A DNA stretch of 26,287 nt, taken from Bacteroidales bacterium UBA5235. GTDB lineage: Bacteria > Bacteroidota > Bacteroidia > Bacteroidales > VadinHA17. Positions 16,083 through 24,251 of this stretch are shown piece after piece; position 1 is the stretch's first letter, and every line of letters starts with the position of its first letter. Under the pieces are notes generated by a model that was not told the origin of the DNA, did not search any database, and saw only the letters and a program-made list of their open reading frames with translations. The stretch lies in the NCBI GenBank assembly GCA_002409145.1, contig DHUL01000051.1, forward strand, positions 119,990 to 146,276, read 5' to 3'. Made by a program: the position numbers and the translations under genes.

Positions 16083-18911
16083 ATGAAACATATAAAAACT
16101 GGTCTCGCAATTTGTATCATTTTTGCATTCCATGTACTGCAAGCCGGTGCCCGGTCGGGGTACACTGATGAACTGACATTGGAGAATGATACGCTGCCCC
16201 AAAAAGTGGAGGTCGCTTTTCGGACCGTTAACGAAAATGATCTCCTGGGTGGTATCTCTGTCATCGATGTGGAAAAGATGACAGAAATGGCTTATACCAC
16301 CTATAGCCTGAATTTTGTGGAAAACCTGATTGGCGGTGTGAATGGCAATATCTGGGGGATGGACGAATATCTGGTAGTCATCGACGGAATGATTCGTGAT
16401 GCCAACAACGTACTTCCTACTGAGATTGAACACATCACAGTTCTCAAGGGACCCGCGGCGGTAGTACTGTATGGCAGCCGTGCCGCCAAGGGTGTAATCC
16501 AGATTACCACCAAAAGAGGTAAACCGGGGGATCCTTCTGTAAGAATTCGTGTCAACACAGGTATCCTTACACCTAAAGCTTTACCTGAATACCTGGGCTC
16601 TGCTGAATATATGACCCTTTACAATGAAGCCCGTGTGAATGACGGTCTGAGTCCCAGCTACAGTACAGAGAACATCTACAGATATGCCTCTGGTGATAAT
16701 CCATATCGTTATCCGGATCTGGATATGTATTCATCCGATTACCTCCGTAATTATTACAACAGATCGGAAGCAATTGCAGAGATCACCGGCGGCAACCAGC
16801 GGGTGACCTACTTTACCACAACCGGGTATTACCGCGAAAACTCACTTCTCAAAGTGGGCAACAGTACCGACAACTATATAAGCCGCCTCTTTGTCCGCGG
16901 AAACCTTGATGTGTACATCACTGATGCTCTCAAAGTACAGGCAGATGCAAATGTCACCTTCTATGACTCCTACAGTGCCAGTGGCAACTGGTGGTCAAAC
17001 GCTGCCACCCTCCGGCCCAATCGGGTAGCTCCGCTGATACCACTGACATATCTGGAAGAGAATGATGTTCCCTCCTGGACTACGATCAGTGCCAGCAACT
17101 ACCTGATTGACGGTCAATACTTTCTCGGTGGAACTCAGCTGAATCCCACCAATCCTGTAGCAGACGCTTACGCTGCAGGTGACGACAAGTTTGTAAGCCG
17201 CCAGTTTCAGTTCAACACACGGTTCGATCTTGATCTGCACTCACTGCTCGAGGGACTGAATCTGCGTGCGAGATATGGCATTGACTATGCTTCTACCTAC
17301 AATCAGGGCTATTCCAACCAATATGCCTCCTTCGAGCCTCTATGGACGAATTATGCCGGGAGTGACATGATAGCCAGCGTCACACAGTTTGGAACCGACA
17401 GAAAGTCCGGCAACGAAAATATAAACAATTCGGCATACCGCTATACATACAATCTGGCTACCCAGCTTGATTACAATCGTACTTTCAACCAGGACCATAA
17501 CCTGTTCGCCATGATTGTGGCTAATGCGTGGCAAAGGCAACAGAGCGGTCAATATCACAGGCTGACAAATGTTAACCTCGGAATGCAGGCTTCCTATAAT
17601 TTTCAACAAAAATATTATCTGGATTTCAGTTCTGCACTACCCTACTCAGCCAAACTGCCGGAAGGTAACCGGATCGGTTTTTCACCTACACTGACAATAG
17701 GCTGGCGGCCGGTGAATGAGGATTTCTTCGGGAAGACCGCTTTCGATGACCTGATGCTGACCGTCTCAGCTGGTATCATCAGCCAGGATATGGATATGTC
17801 CACCGATGGCAATGTGATGGGATACTATCTTTACAGATCCATTCTGCAGCGTGGAGGTTGGTATTCATGGTCCGATCTGGGCGGGGAAGCTGCCACAGAG
17901 TTCCAGAGGGGAGAAAATCCGAACATGACTTTTGTTAAGAGAAAGGAGCTGAACTTTGGAATTCGAGGATCACTTTGGAACCGCCTGATCTCCTTTGACA
18001 TCAATTACTTTACCGGGAAAATGGACGGGGATATTGCGAGAGTCAATTCACTGTATCCCATCTACTTCACACAGATCGGATATCCCACCTCATCCATTAT
18101 CCCCTATGTCAATTACAACATCGACAATCGCTCCGGTTTTGACTTCAGCATCTACCTGAACAGGAAGATCAGTGAAGTAGATCTGACTCTGGGAGTGAAC
18201 GGGATGTATTACAATGCCGAGGCAGACCGCAGAGATGAAAGTTATGAATTTGACTATCAATCAAGAATCGGACGTCCGCTGAATGCACTGTGGGGACTGG
18301 AAAGCCTTGGCTTCTTCAATGACGAGGTTGATATAAGCAACTCTCCGGCACAACAGTTTGGAGAAATAAAGCCGGGTGACATCAAGTACAAGGATCAGAA
18401 CGGAGACGGGATCATCGATTCTAACGACGAAGTATATCTGGGCCGCTGGGACACTCCCTTCCGTCTGGGACTAAACTTTGCAGCCAAATGGCGCAACTTC
18501 ACCCTCTTTGCCATGGCAGACGGATTCTTTGGCGGACAAGGTATGAAGGATAACTCTTACTATTGGGTGCGCAGCGATAACAAATACTCAGAGGTAGTGC
18601 GTAACCGGTGGACTGAAGAGACTAAAAACAGTGCAACCTACCCGCGTCTGACAACTACAAGCGGTGAGAATAACTTCCGCAGTTCTGACTTCTGGATGTT
18701 TGATGCTGACCGGCTGAACCTGTCACAGGTACAGTTAACATATGATATTCCCGGGACAGCCCTGCAGGAATCATTCATCAATGGCATCAGTCTCTACGTG
18801 AGCGGTTACAATCTGCTGACAATCTCCAAAGAGCGCAGGCACCATGAATTGAATATAGGAAGTGCGCCGCAGACACGCTTTTACAACATCGGTGTAAGAG
18901 GCATATTTTAA
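16083..18911 (+). CDS. xusC: SusC-like TonB-dependent transporter, atypical N-terminus (second)
   Basis: A 942-residue SusC relative with signal peptide MKHIKTGLAICIIFAFHVLQ (cleavage near residue 22). Unlike the first SusC it has no carboxypeptidase-D-like domain: only about 25 residues come before the TonB-box region, which reads QKVEVAFRTV instead of EEVIVVGYG. The plug is also short: the segment carrying the IRIRG-type motif is missing between VENLIGGVNGN and IWGMDEYLVVIDG. The later plug (HITVLKGPAAVVLYGSRAAK, then GVIQITTKRG) and the full barrel to FYNIGVRGIF are normal. I chose ATG at 16083; a longer frame would need TTG at 16050, inside the previous gene. It starts 26 bases after the first SusD gene. 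The symbol is from synteny. Confidence 0.9.
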   Translation: MKHIKTGLAICIIFAFHVLQAGARSGYTDELTLENDTLPQKVEVAFRTVNENDLLGGISVIDVEKMTEMAYTTYSLNFVENLIGGVNGNIWGMDEYLVVIDGMIRDANNVLPTEIEHITVLKGPAAVVLYGSRAAKGVIQITTKRGKPGDPSVRIRVNTGILTPKALPEYLGSAEYMTLYNEARVNDGLSPSYSTENIYRYASGDNPYRYPDLDMYSSDYLRNYYNRSEAIAEITGGNQRVTYFTTTGYYRENSLLKVGNSTDNYISRLFVRGNLDVYITDALKVQADANVTFYDSYSASGNWWSNAATLRPNRVAPLIPLTYLEENDVPSWTTISASNYLIDGQYFLGGTQLNPTNPVADAYAAGDDKFVSRQFQFNTRFDLDLHSLLEGLNLRARYGIDYASTYNQGYSNQYASFEPLWTNYAGSDMIASVTQFGTDRKSGNENINNSAYRYTYNLATQLDYNRTFNQDHNLFAMIVANAWQRQQSGQYHRLTNVNLGMQASYNFQQKYYLDFSSALPYSAKLPEGNRIGFSPTLTIGWRPVNEDFFGKTAFDDLMLTVSAGIISQDMDMSTDGNVMGYYLYRSILQRGGWYSWSDLGGEAATEFQRGENPNMTFVKRKELNFGIRGSLWNRLISFDINYFTGKMDGDIARVNSLYPIYFTQIGYPTSSIIPYVNYNIDNRSGFDFSIYLNRKISEVDLTLGVNGMYYNAEADRRDESYEFDYQSRIGRPLNALWGLESLGFFNDEVDISNSPAQQFGEIKPGDIKYKDQNGDGIIDSNDEVYLGRWDTPFRLGLNFAAKWRNFTLFAMADGFFGGQGMKDNSYYWVRSDNKYSEVVRNRWTEETKNSATYPRLTTTSGENNFRSSDFWMFDADRLNLSQVQLTYDIPGTALQESFINGISLYVSGYNLLTISKERRHHELNIGSAPQTRFYNIGVRGIF

Positions 18912-18939
18912 TGACATTATCCGTTAAAATTATTCAGTT

Positions 18940-20727
18940 ATGAAGAATAGAAACAGAATATCAATCATTGCACTGTTTGTTATGCTCCTCTTTGCCCAGA
19001 CGGGATGCCAGGATATGTTCGAGCCTGCAATAGAGAACCATAAGGAAAACAGTGACCTTTATAATATGCCGGCATGGGCTACCGGACTGCTGGGGCATGC
19101 ATACATCAGCAATCCATTGGGATCATGGTCCTTCAATGATGTGGCTACAGATGATGCCGTCTCCAACAACCCCACCAACGGGTACCGGCTAATGGCCACA
19201 GGGTCATGGAGATCAAACAATAATCCCATGGACAGATGGCAGTATCTGCGTGCCTCATGGCAATACATCAACCAGTTTATCGATATTGCCGATGAAGTGA
19301 ACTGGGCAGCAGATCCGCTTGTAGCTGATATGTTCAGAGACCGTATGAAAGGTGATGCCTATGGCATGCGCGCGCTATATATGTATCATCTCCTGCTCAA
19401 CCATGCCGGATGGGCCGAAGATGGTCAGCTTCGGGGCATCCCGATCGTAACGGAACCGGAGGATCTGACCTCTGACTTCAACATACCGCGTAACACTTTC
19501 CAGGAGTGCATTGACCGCCTCTATGCTGATGTGGACTCAGCACTGAAGCTCCTTCCTGAGGATTATGGCGCTATTGCGAGTGAGGATCTGGTGCCGGCAA
19601 AATACCGGTCCCTGGGTGTCACTGCAGGCCAGTATACACGCGTGTTCGGTGACAATGCCAAAAACCGTATGAGCGCCCGTATCGCCAAAGCTGTACGTGC
19701 ACAGGCAGCACTCCTTGCCGCCAGTCCCGCTTACAGCGAAGGATCTGAGGTGACATGGGAAGATGCAGCCGATATGATGGCTGTAGTACTCGACGGGCTG
19801 GGAGGAAATCCTGTTGAAGAGCTTGACCCGGATGGAAACAAATGGTATATAAACAGCGAAGCAATACAGAACCTGCCTGCCGGTGTAAATCCGGGGGAGA
19901 TACTGTGGCGTGGAAACAAGGAGAACAATCTCACGCTGGAACGTGATAACTATCCGCCCACCCTCTTTGGAAGCGGCCGAGTGAACCCCACCCAGAACCT
20001 GGTAGACGCTTTCCCAATGGCCAATGGATTGCCTATCGATGATCCCAGCAGCGGTTACGACCCTGCAAATCCTTACAGTAACAGAGATTCGCGATTAGCA
20101 CTTTACATCCTTTACAATGGTAGCAAAGCAGGTCCGCAAAACTCTGTGATCAACACGGCGGCTGATGGAAATGACAACAACGGATTGAACAAGACAGAGA
20201 CATCTACCCGGACAGGCTATTACATGAAAAAACTGTTGAATCAGAAAGTAAATGCAAACCCCAGCTCCGAGACGCCGGCATACCACTACAAGCCATTTAT
20301 CCGGTACACTGAAATATTCCTGGGTTATGCGGAAGCTGCCAACGAGGCATGGGGACCAACAGGGACCGGCTCACACAGTTACTCGGCCTACGATGTGATC
20401 AAGGCAATCCGGCAGAGAGCAGGTATCGGTGTCAATACTACCGACACCTACCTGGAATCAGCAAGAAGCGATAAAGACAAAATGCGCGAACTGATCCATA
20501 ATGAGAGACGTATTGAACTTTGCTTTGAAGGATTCCGCTTCTGGGACCTGCGCCGCTGGAAAAATGATATTACCGAACCGGCAAAAGGGGTGAGCATAAC
20601 AGGCGGGGTGCATACAATCCTGCCGCAGGTCGAAATACGTGCATATCAGGACCATATGTATTACGGGCCGATTCCTTACGGTGAGGTGGTCAAATTCAGC
20701 AACCTGCTTCAAAATCAAGGATGGTAA
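18940..20727 (+). CDS. xusD: SusD/RagB-family surface glycan-binding lipoprotein (second)
   Basis: A 595-residue lipoprotein with lipobox AQTGC (Cys23). SusD hallmarks are GDAYGMRALYMYHLLLNHAG, IRYTEIFLGYAEAANEAWG, KAIRQRAGIG and LIHNERRIELCFEGFRFWDL, with the terminal LLQNQGW. It pairs with the atypical SusC encoded 28 bases upstream. It differs clearly from the first SusD protein (for example an NPTNGYRLM-type N-terminal half), so the two pairs probably differ in ligand detail rather than being a recent duplication. The following gene starts 24 bases later. Confidence 0.94.
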   Translation: MKNRNRISIIALFVMLLFAQTGCQDMFEPAIENHKENSDLYNMPAWATGLLGHAYISNPLGSWSFNDVATDDAVSNNPTNGYRLMATGSWRSNNNPMDRWQYLRASWQYINQFIDIADEVNWAADPLVADMFRDRMKGDAYGMRALYMYHLLLNHAGWAEDGQLRGIPIVTEPEDLTSDFNIPRNTFQECIDRLYADVDSALKLLPEDYGAIASEDLVPAKYRSLGVTAGQYTRVFGDNAKNRMSARIAKAVRAQAALLAASPAYSEGSEVTWEDAADMMAVVLDGLGGNPVEELDPDGNKWYINSEAIQNLPAGVNPGEILWRGNKENNLTLERDNYPPTLFGSGRVNPTQNLVDAFPMANGLPIDDPSSGYDPANPYSNRDSRLALYILYNGSKAGPQNSVINTAADGNDNNGLNKTETSTRTGYYMKKLLNQKVNANPSSETPAYHYKPFIRYTEIFLGYAEAANEAWGPTGTGSHSYSAYDVIKAIRQRAGIGVNTTDTYLESARSDKDKMRELIHNERRIELCFEGFRFWDLRRWKNDITEPAKGVSITGGVHTILPQVEIRAYQDHMYYGPIPYGEVVKFSNLLQNQGW

Positions 20728-20751
20728 AACACTATTGTTAAAAAGATCAAC

Positions 20752-21780
20752 ATGAAAAAGATATTTATTATAACACTATTGACGGCAATTTTAACCGGAG
20801 TGTTTACCTCCTGTGAAAATGGTGATTGGGAGTTTCCCGATTACGAATATTCAGCCGTTTACTTTGCCTATCAGAGCCCCGTCCGCACCATCGTTCTTGG
20901 AGAAGATGTTTTCGACACAAGCCTGGACAACGATTACAAGTGCCAGATCATGGCAACCATGGGAGGCGTTTATGCCAATACCAAAGATGTTGAAATTGGC
21001 ATACGTGTGGACAATACTTTGTGTGAGGGGCTGTTCTTTGACGTAAGTGACAGGGAAATTCTGCCAATGCCAACAGACTACTACTCACTCTCTGCCGAGA
21101 AAATAACAATTGAGAAGGGAACAGTTTTAGGTGGTGTAACGGTTCAGCTCACTGACGCCTTCTTCAGTGACCCCAAATCACTGGAAACCAACTATGTGAT
21201 CCCTGTCTTAATGACAAATGTAGTCAATGCAGACTCGATCCTCTCCGGCAAACCACTGGTAGACAATCCCAAACGTGGAATTTCAGCCGACTGGGATGTG
21301 AAACCCAAAGACTTTATTCTCTATGCAGTGAAATATATCAACCCATATGATGCCAACTATCTGCGCAGGGGGGCAGATGTGATCTCCGGTGGCCAGAGCG
21401 GCACCCTGACCCGCCATGCACAATATGTAGAAAAAGATGAAGTGATCAATAAAATCAAAACCCGTTCGCTCAGTACAATCTCATGGGAACATCAGACCAG
21501 GGACATGAACGATATCACCCGCAACAGTTTGATTCTGCTCACTTTTAATGAACAGGGCGATTGCACGGTTACCTCTGAGACAGATGGCGTTTCTGCCATC
21601 GGATCAGGAAAATTTGTCTCCAAAGGTGACAAAAACAGCTGGGGTAATATGGACAGAGATGTACTATATCTAGATTATACAATTGATTACGGTGATATAC
21701 AGGTGTCAACGAAGGACACGCTGGTAGTAAGAGACAGGGGAGTTAAAGCGGAATGGTTTACCCCTGTATTAGAGGATTAA
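20752..21780 (+). CDS. xusE: Surface lipoprotein with DUF1735-like domain (probable glycan-binding protein)
   Basis: A 342-residue lipoprotein with lipobox VFTSC (Cys21), followed by an acidic ENGDWE stretch. Residues about 35-160 look like the DUF1735 (BT_3987-like N-terminal) immunoglobulin-type domain, with AVYFAYQSPVRTIVLG and the ITIEKGTVLGGVTVQLTD strand pair. The C-terminal half (about 185-340; ILYAVKYINPYDANYLRRG, then SLILLTFNEQGDCTVTSETD) resembles the DUF5627-type beta domain often found with it. No catalytic residues are seen. Its place between the second SusD gene and the GH10 gene matches XusE of the Prevotella xylan cluster. A surface xylan-binding role is inferred from that position. 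Confidence 0.82.
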   Translation: MKKIFIITLLTAILTGVFTSCENGDWEFPDYEYSAVYFAYQSPVRTIVLGEDVFDTSLDNDYKCQIMATMGGVYANTKDVEIGIRVDNTLCEGLFFDVSDREILPMPTDYYSLSAEKITIEKGTVLGGVTVQLTDAFFSDPKSLETNYVIPVLMTNVVNADSILSGKPLVDNPKRGISADWDVKPKDFILYAVKYINPYDANYLRRGADVISGGQSGTLTRHAQYVEKDEVINKIKTRSLSTISWEHQTRDMNDITRNSLILLTFNEQGDCTVTSETDGVSAIGSGKFVSKGDKNSWGNMDRDVLYLDYTIDYGDIQVSTKDTLVVRDRGVKAEWFTPVLED

Positions 21781-21806
21781 AATGCTTTCGAAGAAAAAAT
21801 AAGATT

Positions 21807-24023
21807 ATGAAACACAAAATCAATATTTTTGGAGCGATCTTCCTCTGGCTGATGATTGCCAGTTCATGCGAAGACCCTGCCAGAGAGCCATTCAAGGTAG
21901 AAAAGCCGGAATCAATAGCACAGTTGGAATATCTCAACGACTATGATGCACTGAAAACCTATGTGGATAGAAGCGCCAACCCCGGTTTCAAGCTTGGTGC
22001 AGGAGTGACAGCAAGTGAATACATCAAGCAGGGGATGATTTACCGGCTTATCAACTCCAATTTCGATGAGATTACCTCAGGCAATGCCATGAAATTTGGC
22101 TCTGTGGTAAAGGATAATGGTTCGATGGACTTCTCGCAGGTAATGCAGTTTGTAGCAGCAGCTCAGGCAGCTGACATCTCCATCTATGGACACACACTCG
22201 TATGGCACGCCCAACAGAACAACAAGTTCCTGAATGGGATCTTAGCTGACAAGGAGATTGAAATTGATCCGGGTGACGCCAACTATTGCCTGCAGGCAAC
22301 CACACCACAGGCCAATGCGAATATCTGGGACTGGCAATTAAATTACCAGCTGCCCGTCCCTCTGACCCAGGGAGTGGAATACACTTTAAAAATGCGTGTG
22401 AAAGCATCCAGCCCGTTTGCCGTGGCTTTCTGGCGGTACGATGGCGCTTCAACAAACTATGGGCCTGATATTGCCTTCGGAACAAACTGGAGCGAAGCCA
22501 CAGTCACCTTTACACCTACGATGAATGCTACTACACTCCAGTTCAACTTCGGAACTTTTGGGGGCGATCTCTATTTTGATGATATGGAGTTGACAGCATC
22601 AGGATCTGAAGAAAATCTTATTGCAAACGGGGCATTCGACGAGGATGTGTTGACAGGCTGGTCAAAACCCGGCTGGCATGCCTATAGCTTTAAAGTCGCT
22701 TCTGTTGCTGCCGGTCCTGCAACCTGGTGGACCAACCTTGTGAGCAACAGCGATGTGGAAAGCGGTGACCTCTCCTGCTTCTTTGCCACCGAGGTTAGAA
22801 ACGGCCCCAAAACAGCAACGGTAGGAGCACCGGGCACCGGTGCCGATGGCGTGGGAAAAGCCATTGTGGTACAGTCAGGCGACAGCCCGGTGAACCCCTG
22901 GGATACCCAGTTCTTTATAAAGGTGCCTCATGTGTTCGCTGAAGGTGAAGCCTACCGCTTCAGCATGAAAATCCGTGCGGAAAAACCAGCCCCTGCAGAA
23001 TCACAGGCACATGCGCAGCCAGGTCAGTACCTGCACTGGGCCATGGTGGGCAGCCCTAATTTTACAACCGAATGGCAGGAATATAAAAACTCAGGTGTTA
23101 TCCAGGCATCACAGAATGGAATGAGCACCATAGCTTTTAACCTCGCTGTATTTAAGGAAGCCAACACTTATTATTTCGATGACATCGTTTGGGAAATCGA
23201 AGAATCCGGTAATACAATACCTCTTACCCCGGAGGAAAAAGCTGACACCCTCACATGGGCAATGGACAGGTGGATTGCCGGCATGATGGAGGCTACCAAT
23301 GGATACGTGCTTGCATGGGATATTGTGAATGAACCCCTCTCCGGATCAGACAGTGACGGCGACGAACTCTATGACCTTCAGTCAGCAAAGAATGTTCCGG
23401 AGGCAGAGGCCAAGAACAACTTCTACTGGCAGGACTACCTTGGCGAGAACTATGTGCGTACCGCAGTGGAACTGGCCCGCACACACGGACCGGCAAACAT
23501 AAAGCTCTTCGTAAACGATTACAACCTGGAATCAGACTGGGATGACAACAAGAAGCTGAAGAGCCTTATCAGCTGGATTGAGAAGTGGGAATCGGATGGC
23601 GTGACAGTTATTGACGGCATCGGAACGCAGATGCACATATCCTGCTATATGGATCCGGCTACTCAGGCCAGCAAGGAGGAACATATCATACAGATGTTTG
23701 AACTGATGGCCGGAACCGGTAAGCTGGTCAAGATCACAGAACTGGATATGGGTCTTGTGGACGAAAACGGGAGTACGGTTATGACTGAAAACGTGACCGA
23801 AGAGCAACACAAGGCAATGGGTGAATTCTATAAATTCATTATTCGCAAATATTTTGAAATCATACCTGTGAGCCAGCGGTACGGTATCACGCACTGGTGC
23901 CCGACAGACAGTCCTGCAAGCTCCTCATGGAGAGGAGGCCAACCCGTAGGGCTCTGGACCGAAGGTGGATTTTACCGTAAACATACCTTTGGAGCGTTCG
24001 CTGACGGGTTAGCAGGCAACTAA
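21807..24023 (+). CDS. xyn10C: GH10 endo-beta-1,4-xylanase lipoprotein with inserted CBM modules
   Basis: A 738-residue lipoprotein with lipobox ASSC (Cys21). The GH10 barrel is split: the first part (about 60-140) has AMKFGSVVKDNG and YGHTLVWHAQ (His129). An insert of about 330 residues follows, carrying two beta-sandwich modules of the CBM4/9 type (about 155-265, ending YFDDMEL, and about 305-465, ending YYFDDIVWEIEE). The barrel then resumes with WDIVNEPL (acid/base Glu509), KLFVNDYNLE, GIGTQMHIS and VKITELDMG (nucleophile Glu645), ending PVGLWTEGGFYRKH. It should cut internal xylan bonds at the cell surface to supply the Xus transporters. ATG 21807 is 26 bases after the previous stop; the longer frame from 21753 overlaps that gene and lacks a signal. 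It is the last gene of the operon. Confidence 0.95.
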   Translation: MKHKINIFGAIFLWLMIASSCEDPAREPFKVEKPESIAQLEYLNDYDALKTYVDRSANPGFKLGAGVTASEYIKQGMIYRLINSNFDEITSGNAMKFGSVVKDNGSMDFSQVMQFVAAAQAADISIYGHTLVWHAQQNNKFLNGILADKEIEIDPGDANYCLQATTPQANANIWDWQLNYQLPVPLTQGVEYTLKMRVKASSPFAVAFWRYDGASTNYGPDIAFGTNWSEATVTFTPTMNATTLQFNFGTFGGDLYFDDMELTASGSEENLIANGAFDEDVLTGWSKPGWHAYSFKVASVAAGPATWWTNLVSNSDVESGDLSCFFATEVRNGPKTATVGAPGTGADGVGKAIVVQSGDSPVNPWDTQFFIKVPHVFAEGEAYRFSMKIRAEKPAPAESQAHAQPGQYLHWAMVGSPNFTTEWQEYKNSGVIQASQNGMSTIAFNLAVFKEANTYYFDDIVWEIEESGNTIPLTPEEKADTLTWAMDRWIAGMMEATNGYVLAWDIVNEPLSGSDSDGDELYDLQSAKNVPEAEAKNNFYWQDYLGENYVRTAVELARTHGPANIKLFVNDYNLESDWDDNKKLKSLISWIEKWESDGVTVIDGIGTQMHISCYMDPATQASKEEHIIQMFELMAGTGKLVKITELDMGLVDENGSTVMTENVTEEQHKAMGEFYKFIIRKYFEIIPVSQRYGITHWCPTDSPASSSWRGGQPVGLWTEGGFYRKHTFGAFADGLAGN

Positions 24024-24041
24024 TTAAAACTGTTTTATGCA

Positions 24042-24086
24042 AAAAAAAGAGGACAAGAAACAAGATATAGCTTGTCCTCTTTTTTT
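24042..24086 (+). terminator. Rho-independent terminator of the xus operon
   Basis: AAAAAAAGAGGACAAG (24042-24057) pairs perfectly with CTTGTCCTCTTTTTTT (24071-24086) around a 13-base loop. The A-run/T-run design could work in both directions. It separates the six-gene operon from the GH43 gene. Confidence 0.93.
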
Positions 24087-24251
24087 CAATACTAATTGAA
24101 GAAAGATCCTCTGCCTGTTTATTCTGATCACCAGGTGCCGTCTGCTGACCTCTTCTCTTTGGATTGTATACAACTGTCAAACTTCACCTGTGTGACAAAG
24201 GTCAGATTATAACTCCGAAAAATTAGCAGTAGTCCAATTTACCAGGTTAAT

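Noticed and set aside
21753..21806. Longer start for the GH10 enzyme
   Set aside because: It overlaps the end of the preceding gene and would bury the lipoprotein signal peptide.
23887..24180. 97-codon minus-strand frame over the GH10 end and terminator
   Set aside because: It runs through the strong terminator hairpin and shows low-complexity, Leu/Phe-rich sequence derived from the A-run.
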